Of a stretch of DNA of 64,000 bases, positions 1 through 8,414 are shown one piece after another. The number at the start of each line of letters is the position of its first letter. The first letter of the stretch is position 1. The stretch covers positions 1,178,001 to 1,242,000 of the forward strand of contig JADKCY010000002.1 in NCBI GenBank assembly GCA_016718605.1, in the 5' to 3' direction. The DNA comes from Lysobacterales bacterium (GTDB lineage Bacteria > Pseudomonadota > Gammaproteobacteria > Xanthomonadales > Xanthomonadaceae). The notes below the pieces were generated by a model that worked only from the letters and a program-made list of their open reading frames with translations, was not told where the DNA came from and ran no database searches. Both the position numbers and the translations under genes were made by a program.

Positions 1-530
1 GCGGGTTTTTGAGCGATTTCTCTTCTTCGAGACGCACCTTCCCGCAGGTCGGCGACGGATTCCACCATTCGCCGATGCCGCCCAGTCGGATCAGGTTGTA
101 GAGCGCGAAGTTCCAGGTCACAAAGGCGCGCACCAACGGCAGGCCGATCACGGGTAATTTTCGCAGACCGCCGATGGGTTTGGCCCAGCCAAAGCCTTGT
201 TCGATCCGCTTGCGCACTTGCTGACTGGTCGCATAGCTCCGGCTGCGTGCAATAACGCTCATCCACCGCACTGCGTCGACCGTTGCGGGTGTGGCGGGCA
301 ATGTGCGGCTGGATGCCACGTGCTTTGAGCGAGTCAACGAAATCGAAGGTGTCGTAGCCCTTGTCCGCGCCCAGCGTCGCGCCTTTGCCGACGGCGGCGC
401 TATCCACTATGGACAATGCGGCTTCCCGTTCGGCGGTGCCATACTTCTTCGCCACCTCCGCGACCGGCGACTTATCGGCTTCGCGGAGAATCTTGACCAT
501 CTGTTCTTCGGTGAATCGGGACTTGCGCAT
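1..530 (-). pseudogene. Mosaic insertion-sequence remnant: IS3 OrfA start fused to IS5 transposase end, frameshifted, running off the left edge
   Basis: Reading leftwards from an ATG at 530, the first 34 or so codons look like the N-terminus of an IS3-family OrfA (MRKSRFTEEQMVKILREAD, then PVAEVAKKYGTAE). The frame then passes directly into IS5-family transposase sequence (GADKGYDTFDFVDSLKARGI, then HIARHTRNGRRSAVDE). Near 245-255 the frame shifts. The rest of the IS5 match, including KRIEQGFGWAKPIGGLRKLP and RAFVTWNFALYNLIRLGGIG, lies in a neighbouring minus-strand frame down to the window edge. The DDE residues upstream in a normal IS5 transposase are absent, so the gene cannot be active. 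I see no inverted repeats or target duplication. The IS3-to-IS5 junction is read from family resemblance only. Confidence 0.75.
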
Positions 531-815
531 GGGCTCCTCGCTGCTGTCGGAAGCCATCCTCTCAACTTTCACTTGGTCCGAAAATCGCCAGGCAGGTCAG
601 TCGCGCTTTCACGCAGCTACTGCCGCGGCGATGGCTATAACTTCGTGGCGGCGCTGCACAGCGCGTGAGCTGGGTGGGCCGGACTGCAGCGTCGAGGCCC
701 CGCCGACGCACGGCCAAGCGATGCTGAACGGAGCCTAGGGGCGCCGGCGGGACTGCACCGTCTCTGCACAATTGCCGCATAACGTGGGGTCGTACTCATC
801 AAGGGAGCGCTTACC

Positions 816-2477
816 ATGTCCTTGTCATTGGCTGTGTCGAACCGCGGATATTTCCGGACGCTTCTCCTGCTCGGCCTCGCTTTTTCCGCCCCCTGCTGGG
901 CCCAGGCCCCGCCCCCTGCCCTGGCACCCCTAGGCAATCCGCCGATCCCGTCCGGCAACCCGCAGACCGAGGCCAAGATCGCGCTCGGTCAGATCCTGTT
1001 CTGGGAGGAACAACTGAGCCGTACCGGAACGGTGGCCTGCGGCACCTGCCACGCGCCTGAAGCGGGCGGCGCCGACCTCCGCAGCCTCGGCTCGCTCGTG
1101 GGCAGCCAGCACCCCGGACCCGATGGCCAGATCGCTACCGCGGACGACCGAATCGGGGCAGCCGGCGTACCACGCCATGACAGTGAAGGTCGCTACATTC
1201 ATGCAGGCGTCTTCGGCATGTCGCCGCAGGTCGGTACGCGCCAGCCAATCAGCGCAATCAATTCCGGCTTCCCCACGCGACTGTTCTGGGACGGCCGCGC
1301 GCAGGGTGCGTTCAACGATCCAGACAGCGGCCAGACACTGATCGCCGCGGGCGGCGTTCTCGAGATCCAAGCGCTGGGCCCTCTGGTCAACGACGTTGAG
1401 ATGGCCCATGTCGGTGGTGACCTTGGCGACATCCAGAACCGGCTGATCGACGCACGCCCTCTGGCGCTGGCCGCCGCGGTGCCACCCGCGCTCGTCGAGT
1501 TCATCGATGGCCGCGACTACCCGACCCTGTTCGACGCCGTCTTCGGTGCGGGCGGCATCAACGCGAGCCGGATCGCGCTCGCGCTGGCCAGCTACCAGCG
1601 CACTCTGGTGGCCAACCGCACGCCGCTGGATCTGGAACTCTCCGGCACGCCTTCGCTGACGCCGCTTGAGCGCCAGGGCAGGCAGGTCTTCCAGCAGGCT
1701 GGCTGCCTGCGCTGCCACGGCGGGCCGCTCATGAGCGACAACAATTTCCACTATATCGGGGCCAGAGCGGTCGGCGAGGACCTCGGCCGCATGGCCGTCA
1801 CCGGGCTTGCTGCGGATCGCGGACGCATGCGCACGCCAGGACTGCGCAACCTCTCGCTGTCAGCGCCCTACATGTCGGATGGTCGCCTGCCCGACCTGCG
1901 CGCGGTGGTCGAGCTCTACAACCGCGGCGGCGATTTCACCGCACCGAACAAGGCGCCGGAGATCACTCCGCTCAACCTGAGCAGCACCGACATCGACGCA
2001 CTGGTGGCCTTTCTCGGACGGCCACTGACCGACCCGCGCGTAGCGGCCGCCAACGGCCCCTTCGAACGGCCCCTGCTGTACTCGGAATCGGATCGTGTAC
2101 CGCAGATGCAAGACCTAGCCGGCAGAGACCCCGGGCTGCAGCTGATCGCACTTGAACCGCCGCGCGCTGGACGCCCAGACTTCACGGTGGCGCTGCAGGG
2201 CGCGCCCGGCTTTGCCCAAGTCGAATTCCTTCTGTCGACCGAGGTCATCGATGACGTGCTGGACGGCGCACTCGAGCGCCTCGGGGTCATCGCCTCGGCG
2301 CAGGGCTCGGCGGCGGTCGAGCTGCCATTGCCGGTCAGCGGCGATCTGCTTTATGTGCGTGCCTTTGTGCGCGATGCGGGCGCCGCCAGCGGTTGGCGCG
2401 CCAGCGATGCGGTGCGCCTGCGCCTGCTCGACGCGGTCGCCGAGCCGCCGTTGTTCGCGAGCGGCTTCGAACCCTGA
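816..2477 (+). CDS. Di-heme cytochrome c peroxidase / MauG-like exported protein with a C-terminal GFE tail
   Basis: This 553-residue protein has an N-terminal signal peptide (hydrophobic run at residues 14-29, ending near CWAQA). It has two c-type heme sites: CGTCH at residues 75-79 and CLRCH at 297-301. This spacing is typical of bacterial di-heme peroxidases, which reduce hydrogen peroxide in the periplasm using electrons from small cytochromes; MauG-like members instead perform protein oxidation. The peroxidase part ends near residue 400. The remaining 150 residues look like a beta-rich extension of unknown role that finishes in PPLFASGFEP. The start is supported by AAGGGAGCG about 8 bases upstream. 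A sensor kinase gene begins 20 bases downstream, so co-transcription is possible. I cannot tell peroxidase from a MauG-type enzyme by eye. Confidence 0.85.
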   Translation: MSLSLAVSNRGYFRTLLLLGLAFSAPCWAQAPPPALAPLGNPPIPSGNPQTEAKIALGQILFWEEQLSRTGTVACGTCHAPEAGGADLRSLGSLVGSQHPGPDGQIATADDRIGAAGVPRHDSEGRYIHAGVFGMSPQVGTRQPISAINSGFPTRLFWDGRAQGAFNDPDSGQTLIAAGGVLEIQALGPLVNDVEMAHVGGDLGDIQNRLIDARPLALAAAVPPALVEFIDGRDYPTLFDAVFGAGGINASRIALALASYQRTLVANRTPLDLELSGTPSLTPLERQGRQVFQQAGCLRCHGGPLMSDNNFHYIGARAVGEDLGRMAVTGLAADRGRMRTPGLRNLSLSAPYMSDGRLPDLRAVVELYNRGGDFTAPNKAPEITPLNLSSTDIDALVAFLGRPLTDPRVAAANGPFERPLLYSESDRVPQMQDLAGRDPGLQLIALEPPRAGRPDFTVALQGAPGFAQVEFLLSTEVIDDVLDGALERLGVIASAQGSAAVELPLPVSGDLLYVRAFVRDAGAASGWRASDAVRLRLLDAVAEPPLFASGFEP

Positions 2478-2497
2478 GTGCGTGCTCGCGACACCGT

Positions 2498-3943
2498 ATG
2501 CTGTCGCCCATGCGCCTGAAACTCTGGCAGACCTGGTTCCTGTTCACCGCTGGCCTAGTGCTATTGGCGCTGGGGGCGAATCACTGGGCCCAGACTCGCG
2601 ATTTCCGCCGGGGACTGCTGGGCTACGTGAATGCGCTGGAGGCCGCGCGCCTACCCACGCTGGCGCAACGGCTTGCCGAGGTCCATTCGCAACGCACTGG
2701 GCTCGGCGGGCTCACCGAGCGACCCGGCGAATTTGCCCGCCTGATGTCGCCCGGCGAGCCGGGTCACGAGTCGCGACGCCCGCCCCCGCCGCCCCCACCG
2801 ATGGGCGCACTGCACGGCCAGACGGAGCCGCAGCGCTCGCGACGTAACGAACAGTCCTTCCTGGGACGACTCAGCGTTCTCGATGCCGACGGCCGGCGTC
2901 TGCTGGGCCCGGGCCCGAGCCGCGAAGCCGTCTACGCGCCGATCGTCTCCAACGGGCGCGAAGTGGGAAGGCTCGCGCTGAACCCGATGCCTGCGCTCGA
3001 AGGGCCGCTCGACATCGAGTTCGCCCGCGCTCAGGGCATCCGTGCGCTGGGCATCGCCAGCGCGGTGCTGCTGGTGGCCCTGCTAAGCGCACTGCTGCTC
3101 GCGCGTAAGCTGGGTGACCGACTTGGCCGACTGGCCTCGGCCAGCGAGCAGGTGGCCGCGGGTGACTTTGGCGTGCGCGTGGATGAACGCGGCGCGGACG
3201 AAATCAGTCAGCTGGGTCGGGACTTTAACCGGATGGCCGCAGCGCTGGATAAGAACCGCGCCGCCCGCGACCGCTGGATCGCCGACATCTCGCACGAGCT
3301 GCGCACGCCGCTGACCGTGCTGCGCGGCGAACTGGCGGCCTTGCAGGATCGTATCCGTCCATTAAATCGGGAGGCGATCGATTCCCTTGCGGCCGAAGCG
3401 GAACGCCTGTCGACGCGCGTCGACGACCTCTACGCGCTTACGCTGTCCGACCAGGGCAGCCTGAGCTATCGATTCACTGGGATCGATGCGTCGAGCCTGC
3501 TCGATGCCTGCCAGGCCCGTCATGGCCAGCGCTGTCGCGACGCCGGCCTGAGCCTGCGCTGCGATCCACCCGCACAGCCCTTGACCCTGTCCGGCGACCC
3601 CGCGCGCTTGGAGCAGCTGCTCGACAACCTGCTGCAGAACAGCTGCCGCTACACGGCGCGGGGCGGCCACATCGAACTAAGAGCGCACGCCCAGGCCGCG
3701 TCGTGGGTTGTGCTCTGCCTCGAGGACAGCAGCCCCGGCCCCAACCCCGATGAACTCCACCGACTGACCGAGCGGCGCTATCGCGGTGCCGGCGCCGAAC
3801 ACGTGCCCGAAGGTGGCGGCCTTGGCCTGTCGATCTGCGAGAACATCGCCCAGGCCCACGGCGGACGACTGCGGTTCGGCCCTTCATCGCTGGGTGGGCT
3901 GAAAGTCGAAGTGTGGCTGCCTGCCGAAGGACGCAGGCGATGA
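2498..3943 (+). CDS. Membrane sensor histidine kinase, BaeS-like
   Basis: The 481-residue product begins with a membrane helix (residues about 6-24 from MLSPMRLKLWQTWFLFTAG). A short periplasmic sensor region of about 170 residues follows, containing a run of seven prolines. A second helix (SAVLLVALLSALLLARKLGD), a HAMP domain, the HisKA phosphoacceptor box (HELRTPLTVLRGELAAL) and an HATPase_c domain with an N-box (LLDNLLQNSCRY) and GGGLGLSICENIAQAHGG come next. The organisation matches the BaeS envelope-stress kinases. An in-frame ATG at 2510 is an alternative start. Its stop overlaps the start of the response regulator by four bases (ATGA), so the two are translationally coupled. The signal it senses is not evident from the sequence. 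Confidence 0.9.
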   Translation: MLSPMRLKLWQTWFLFTAGLVLLALGANHWAQTRDFRRGLLGYVNALEAARLPTLAQRLAEVHSQRTGLGGLTERPGEFARLMSPGEPGHESRRPPPPPPPMGALHGQTEPQRSRRNEQSFLGRLSVLDADGRRLLGPGPSREAVYAPIVSNGREVGRLALNPMPALEGPLDIEFARAQGIRALGIASAVLLVALLSALLLARKLGDRLGRLASASEQVAAGDFGVRVDERGADEISQLGRDFNRMAAALDKNRAARDRWIADISHELRTPLTVLRGELAALQDRIRPLNREAIDSLAAEAERLSTRVDDLYALTLSDQGSLSYRFTGIDASSLLDACQARHGQRCRDAGLSLRCDPPAQPLTLSGDPARLEQLLDNLLQNSCRYTARGGHIELRAHAQAASWVVLCLEDSSPGPNPDELHRLTERRYRGAGAEHVPEGGGLGLSICENIAQAHGGRLRFGPSSLGGLKVEVWLPAEGRRR

Positions 3944-4641
3944 CGACCTCGGATCCGGGTCCGCGCGTGCTGGTCGTCGAAGACGAACCAAAGATCGCGG
4001 CGATTCTGCGCGACTACCTGCAGGCCGAGGGCTATGCCGTTCGCCTGCTGGAGAGTGGCGTCGGGGCGGCCGAGACCGCCCTTGAGTGGCCGGCCAATCT
4101 GCTGATCCTCGATCTGCAGCTGCCAGGCATGGACGGCCTGCACGTGTGCCGCGCGCTGCGCGCGCGCAGCGCCCTGCCCGTACTGATGCTGACGGCCCGC
4201 ATTGAGGAAGCCGACCGCCTGCGCGGATTCGACTGCGGGGCCGACGACTACGTCTGCAAGCCCTTCAGTCCCCGCGAAGTGGTAGCTAGGACGCGTGCCC
4301 TGCTGCGCCGACATGGCGACGGCAACGCCGCTCAGTTGCCTGGCCTGCGCCTTGATGCCGCCCACCACCAGGCCCATCTGCACGGTCAGTCTCTGCCGCT
4401 GACGCCCGTCGAGTTCCGGTTGCTCGACACCCTGGCACGGCGACCGGGTACCGTCCTCAGCCGCGAGCGCCTCATCGACGCTGCCTACCCGGACTACCGC
4501 GTGGTCAGCGGACGCACTATCGACAGTCATCTGAAGAACCTGCGCCGGAAACTGCAATCAGCGGCCCCGGGGGCGGAAAACGCGATCGAAGCCGTCTATG
4601 GGCTGGGCTACCGGTTCCGACCGAATGCGTTCGAGACCTGA
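3940..4641 (+). CDS. OmpR/PhoB-family response regulator, BaeR-like
   Basis: This 233-residue protein has an N-terminal receiver domain with the acidic pair in VVEDEPKI, the phosphoacceptor Asp in LLILDLQLPGMDG, the Thr in MLTARIEEADR and the Lys in DDYVCKPFSPREVVART. A C-terminal winged-helix DNA-binding domain follows (LTPVEFRLLDTL through YGLGYRF). The ATG overlaps the kinase stop codon, so it is clearly the partner of that kinase. The start chosen gives a normal family length; a longer in-frame start at 3913 would lie inside the kinase gene. Target genes are unknown, but the peroxidase-like gene upstream is a candidate because it reads in the same direction with little spacing. Confidence 0.92.
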   Translation: MTTSDPGPRVLVVEDEPKIAAILRDYLQAEGYAVRLLESGVGAAETALEWPANLLILDLQLPGMDGLHVCRALRARSALPVLMLTARIEEADRLRGFDCGADDYVCKPFSPREVVARTRALLRRHGDGNAAQLPGLRLDAAHHQAHLHGQSLPLTPVEFRLLDTLARRPGTVLSRERLIDAAYPDYRVVSGRTIDSHLKNLRRKLQSAAPGAENAIEAVYGLGYRFRPNAFET

Positions 4642-4673
4642 GCCCACCGCGCAGCGCCAGTCTTGCAGCCCAT

Positions 4674-4880
4674 CGATGCTGGTGCGTACCGGTGGTTTTC
4701 CGGTGGTCAAAAGGCTGGAGGATTTTAGTTTCAGGTTTGCCGGCGCCAACAAAAAACAGTTCACCGAGCTCGCCGATCTGGCCTTCATGGAGCGCGGTGA
4801 GAATCTCGTGCTGCTCGGACCCAGCGGCGTTGGAAAAACGCACTTGGCGCTCACACTGGGGCTCAAGGCTACAAAGATGC
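4674..4880 (+). pseudogene. Fragment of an IS21-family istB ATPase gene
   Basis: One frame encodes VVKRLEDFSFRFAGANKKQF, then TELADLAFMERGENLVLLGP and SGVGKTHLALTLGLKAT. This is the start of the AAA+ region of IstB, including the Walker A motif GPSGVGKTH. The N-terminal part, Walker B and everything after the first 65 or so residues of match are missing. After KAT the sequence becomes unrelated. No istA, terminal repeats or complete element was found. IstB is the transposition helper ATPase of IS21 elements; this copy is a decayed fragment and cannot work. Confidence 0.8.
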
Positions 4881-5278
4881 GAGCAGAGCGAGGGGTGCGA
4901 TCAGCAGCACGCCGATGTCCTTGGGTGACGGCATGGATCGCTCCTTGAGGCGAGGTCCTCGCAGACCCAGCTGCTTGGCGAGTGCAAGGGCGAGATCCCG
5001 TTGATCGCGCAAGAGGACGGCTCCCACGCCGAAAGGAAGTTCCACCACGAAGCCAATATCTGGCGGGTCAGGCAGGCTTCGCCGCTGCCGTAACCGGGTC
5101 AAACAGACGAAGGCTTCAGGAATCCGTGGTCCGCTTGACGGCGGAGCTTACGTAGCCGCATCCGGCCTGTCGTTTTGCGGCGTCTGAGCGGATCGCTATA
5201 CTTCCCCGCAGTTCTCGCGCCGCCGAGGTGGATCAACGGGCGCGGCGTTCCTTCTTTCCGACTTTGCAGGTGGTTTAC
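4881..5278. other. Gene-poor stretch after the istB fragment
   Basis: I see no recognisable gene here. A minus-strand open frame at about 4869-5102 reads as 77 residues (TRLRQRRSLPDPPDIGFVVE..., ending in VLLIAPLALLASL), but it overlaps the istB remnant and matches nothing I know. It may be debris from the other side of the insertion. The last 60 bases probably carry the promoter and ribosome binding site of the cytochrome gene that follows. Confidence 0.4.
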
Positions 5279-5794
5279 GTGAGCACACACGACTCGGTGT
5301 TTCTCAAGCGTTTCTCGATGATCATCGCGTTTTTGGCGGTCCTGACCATCGTTCTGATTGTGGCCGCCAAGTATCTCTACACCTTCCACCCCACGGAGCC
5401 GAATCCGGTCACCACCGCGCGAGTCGCCGAGCGTCTGCAGCCAGTGGGCGGCGTACATTCGGGGGAAACCGGCGCAGCCGCCATTGCTGCCGCAGCGCAG
5501 GCCGCAACCGCCGCTGCGGCTTCGCAGGTCGCTTTTGATGGCAGCCTGGATGGCAGCGTGATTTACAACGGTGCCTGCACCGCCTGCCATGGTACTGGCG
5601 CTGCCGGTGCGCCGATGCTGACCAAAGATGCGTGGACTGCGCGTCAGGCGCAGGGTGTCGAGACCTTGGTCAAGCATGCTACCGAAGGATTTCAGGGTGC
5701 GGCCGGCATCATGCCAGCACGCGGCGGCAATCCTGCGATCAGTGATGCACAAATCGACGCGACTGTGCGCTGGATGCTTGAGAACCTGAAGTAA
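5279..5794 (+). CDS. Membrane-anchored class I cytochrome c (cytochrome c5-like)
   Basis: The product is about 171 residues. It has an uncleaved N-terminal anchor (FSMIIAFLAVLTIVLIVAAK), an Ala-rich linker, and one heme-binding motif CTACH. A distal Met is likely in the segment GIMPARGGNP, and the domain ends in the typical AVRWML-like helix (ATVRWMLENLK). Cytochromes of this kind carry single electrons in the periplasm between the quinol-oxidising complexes and oxidases or peroxidases. I chose the GTG at 5279 because CAGGTGG lies about 6 bases upstream and the anchor then starts near residue 11; the frame stays open to 5228. A strong hairpin terminator follows. It could serve the peroxidase-like protein encoded upstream, but the istB debris separates them. 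Confidence 0.85.
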   Translation: MSTHDSVFLKRFSMIIAFLAVLTIVLIVAAKYLYTFHPTEPNPVTTARVAERLQPVGGVHSGETGAAAIAAAAQAATAAAASQVAFDGSLDGSVIYNGACTACHGTGAAGAPMLTKDAWTARQAQGVETLVKHATEGFQGAAGIMPARGGNPAISDAQIDATVRWMLENLK

Positions 5795-5814
5795 CGCTAT
5801 CGCACCGCACTTTG

Positions 5815-5842
5815 GCAGACGCCGCCTCCGGGCGGCGTCTGC
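5815..5842 (+). terminator. Hairpin terminator after the cytochrome gene
   Basis: A perfect 12-bp stem (GCAGACGCCGCC / GGCGGCGTCTGC) closes on the tetraloop TCCG, followed by the T-containing stretch GTCTTAACTGTTTT. It lies 20 bases after the cytochrome stop codon and 30 bases before the next gene. Confidence 0.8.
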
Positions 5843-5872
5843 GTCTTAACTGTTTTCCGACCTGGATCTGCC

Positions 5873-7683
5873 ATGCCCTCCCGCCGCGCACCAATTGCTC
5901 GTTGCCTATCGTCATGTCTGCTGGCGCTGAGCGCACTGATGACTGGCTGTGATTCGCCGACTGCGCAGCCGGGCATTGCGAATTCGCCACGCAATCTGGG
6001 ACAACTGCAGGGCAATGGCGCTCGCAGCGAGTTCGAGGGTCAGCGCCTGCAGATTCAGGGTGTGGTGACCGGCAACTTCGTCAAGGCTCTGGGTGGCTTC
6101 TACCTGCAGGACGCGGTTGGCGAAGAGGACGGTGATCCTGCCACCTCGGACGCGCTCTTTGTGGCGTGGCCACGCGATGCACAGCCGACCGTCAGACGCG
6201 GCGATCGTGTCCACGTCAATGCGGTGGTGCGCGAAGTGGGCTCTGGCGAGCAGACTCAGACCCAGCTTCAGGACGCACAAATCGAGGTATTGGGACGCGC
6301 TGCCGCCAAGGCCGTCGTGCTTTCTGCACCGCCTGCGAATGCTGCTGATTGGGAGCGTTTCGAGAACATGTGGGTGCGCATTGATTCGCCTTTGAGCGTC
6401 ACTGGCAATGACGGCCTGCTGCGCTACGGCGAGTTGAGTGTGGCCTTCGGCACGCGTCTGACCGCACCGACCGAAGCGCACCCACCTGGACCGGAGGCGC
6501 GTGCACTGCAGGCCGATAACGCACGCCGCAGCCTGACGCTGGATGACGCGCGTCGTAGTGAGTACCCGGAAAAACTCTGGTTTTTGCCAGCGGTGCCAAG
6601 TGCCGAAGAGCCCTTGCGCGCAGGCTCATTGCTCTCCGGTGTGGAAGGGGTGCTGGAATCGCGTCCCTGGGGCTGGGCATTGCAGCTCACCGAGGCGTTG
6701 CACGTGCAGTCGCAAGCGCCGCGACCGGCGCCACCGGCGCCACCCAACGGACTTCGCGTGGCCTCGTTCAACGTCCTGAATTACTTCAACGGCAACGGTC
6801 GCGGCGGTGACTTTCCCACGGAGCGTGGCGCGCGCACAGCCGCCGAGTTGCAACGCCAGCGCGGCAAAATCATCACCGCCATCACCGCACTGCAGGCTGA
6901 CATCGTGGCCTTGCTCGAAATTGAGAACGATGGCGATGGCAAACATAGCGCCATTGCGGAACTGGTCGCTGCGCTCAACCAATCGCTCGGTGACGCCGGC
7001 GATTACGATTGGGTCCGCGTCGGCAAGGATTCCGGCTCGGATGCGATCCGCGTGGCGCTGATCTATCGACGCCAGAACGTCCAGATGCTCGGTGAACCCG
7101 CCGTATTGAAGGCGGCGCCGTTCGACGATCTGCATCGCGTGCCCTTGGCGCAGACGTTCGCCTCGACCAAGAACCTGCAGGCATTCACGGTCATCGCCAA
7201 CCATTGGAAGTCAAAGGGCGGTTGCGAAGAAGCCGAGGTGGCAATCGCGATCAGGGTGACGGTCAGGGGTGCTGGAATGCGGCGCGCGTGGAGGCAGCCC
7301 GTGCACTGGACCGTTGGATCGCAAGCGACCCGACGGCAGCAGGCAATGCGCGCCATCTGGTGATCGGCGACCTCAATAGTTACAGCCAGGAGGATCCACT
7401 GCGATTGCTGCGCAATGCGGGTTGGGTGGATGGGCATAGTCGCGGCAGTGAATCCGCAAGCCATAGCTTCGTTTTCCGCGGACTGCGTGGACGACTCGAT
7501 CACGCGTTCCTATCGCCCTCCCTCGCCAATGACCTGGCGTCGGCTCAGGTCTGGAGTATCAACGCTGACGAAAGCGAAGTCTTCGGCTATGCCCACGTCA
7601 AGCAGGTCGATCCCGAGAACGCGGTATTCCGCAGCTCGGACCACGATCCACTGGTGCTGGATCTGCGCATTGGCACACCTTGA
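5873..7683 (+). pseudogene. Lipoprotein endonuclease/exonuclease/phosphatase-family nuclease (ExeM/NucH-like), split by a frameshift
   Basis: The first reading frame (5873 to about 7235) starts with a lipoprotein signal peptide; the lipobox is LMTGC with Cys26. An OB-fold-like region follows, then the nuclease domain with FNVLNYFNGNG, LLEIEND (metal-binding Glu) and ANHWKSKGGC (catalytic His). The next conserved block, QGCWNAARVEAARALDRW, IGDLNSYSQEDP and the final SSDHDPLVL, continues in the next frame to 7683. The break is in 7225-7245, where a single-base change would restore one protein of about 603 residues. Family members degrade extracellular DNA and are secreted or surface-anchored. 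Both halves look well preserved, so this is either a recent inactivation, a sequencing error or a programmed event. I favour the first two. Confidence 0.8.
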
Positions 7684-7727
7684 CGACGCGCTATCATGCC
7701 CCCAGCCATTGCGGTCCTAAAGGTGTC

Positions 7728-8408
7728 ATGAGCGAACCCGCCTTTCCCAGCGCCTTCCCTGATCTCGCCACGGATTTGTCGGTCCCCGGACCGGCGGGTG
7801 CGCTGGAAGTGGCTGTGGACGTGCCGGAACCGCAATTAGAACGGGCGGGGACGGTCATCCTGTGCCATCCGCACCCGCTGCACGGCGGCACCATGCACAA
7901 CAAGGTGGTCACCATGGCCGAGCGTAGTCTGCGCGAATTGGGACTGCACACGGTGCGCTTCAATTTTCGCGGTGTCGGCGGCTCGGCGGGAAGTCACGAT
8001 GAAGGCCGCGGCGAAACTCTGGATCTGCTCGCGATCGCCGAATGGGTGCAAAAGGTTCGCCCCAACGACGCACTCTGGTTATGCGGCTTTTCATTTGGTG
8101 CCTACGTCGCGCTGCTGGGGGCGCGGCATTTGCCGATCCGCCAGATGATCTCGCTGGCGCCACCCGCAGGTCGTTGGGATTTCTCCGCCGTGCTTGCGCC
8201 GGATTGCCCCTGGTTGGTGATCCAAGGCGAAGACGATGATGTGGTCGATCCAGCGACCGTGTATGCCTGGGTCGAATCCATGCCGCAAAAGCCGCATCTG
8301 GTCCGCATGCCCGACACCGGGCACTTCTTCCATCGCCGGTTGATGGACTTGCGCGGCGCGATCAAGAACGGTGTCCGCGCGCAGTTGCCGCCTTTGCTCA
8401 ATCCCTGA
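7728..8408 (+). CDS. Alpha/beta-fold hydrolase of the COG2945 type
   Basis: This 226-residue cytoplasmic protein has the oxyanion-hole region ILCHPHPLHGGTMHNKVV, the nucleophile elbow CGFSFGAYVA (GxSxG), an acid-bearing loop after LVIQGEDDDVVDP, and a final catalytic His in MPDTGHFFH. These are the hallmarks of a small family of predicted hydrolases that lack a lid domain; the substrate is not known. The ATG at 7728 is preceded by AAAGGTG. It ends 6 bases before the zapE start, so the two genes probably share a transcript. Confidence 0.85.
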   Translation: MSEPAFPSAFPDLATDLSVPGPAGALEVAVDVPEPQLERAGTVILCHPHPLHGGTMHNKVVTMAERSLRELGLHTVRFNFRGVGGSAGSHDEGRGETLDLLAIAEWVQKVRPNDALWLCGFSFGAYVALLGARHLPIRQMISLAPPAGRWDFSAVLAPDCPWLVIQGEDDDVVDPATVYAWVESMPQKPHLVRMPDTGHFFHRRLMDLRGAIKNGVRAQLPPLLNP

Positions 8409-8414
8409 GTCGGC

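Noticed and set aside
2152..2847. Plus-strand open frame of 231 codons across the end of the peroxidase gene
   Set aside because: It overlaps the peroxidase-like and kinase genes in another frame and has a biased Arg/Ser/Ala composition typical of a shadow in GC-rich DNA.
2806..2856. Run of seven prolines in the sensor kinase as a possible assembly artefact
   Set aside because: The frame is intact on both sides, and proline runs occur in linker regions of sensor kinases.
4869..5102. 77-residue minus-strand open frame
   Set aside because: It overlaps the istB fragment, lacks a ribosome binding site and matches no family I know; left as uncertain debris.
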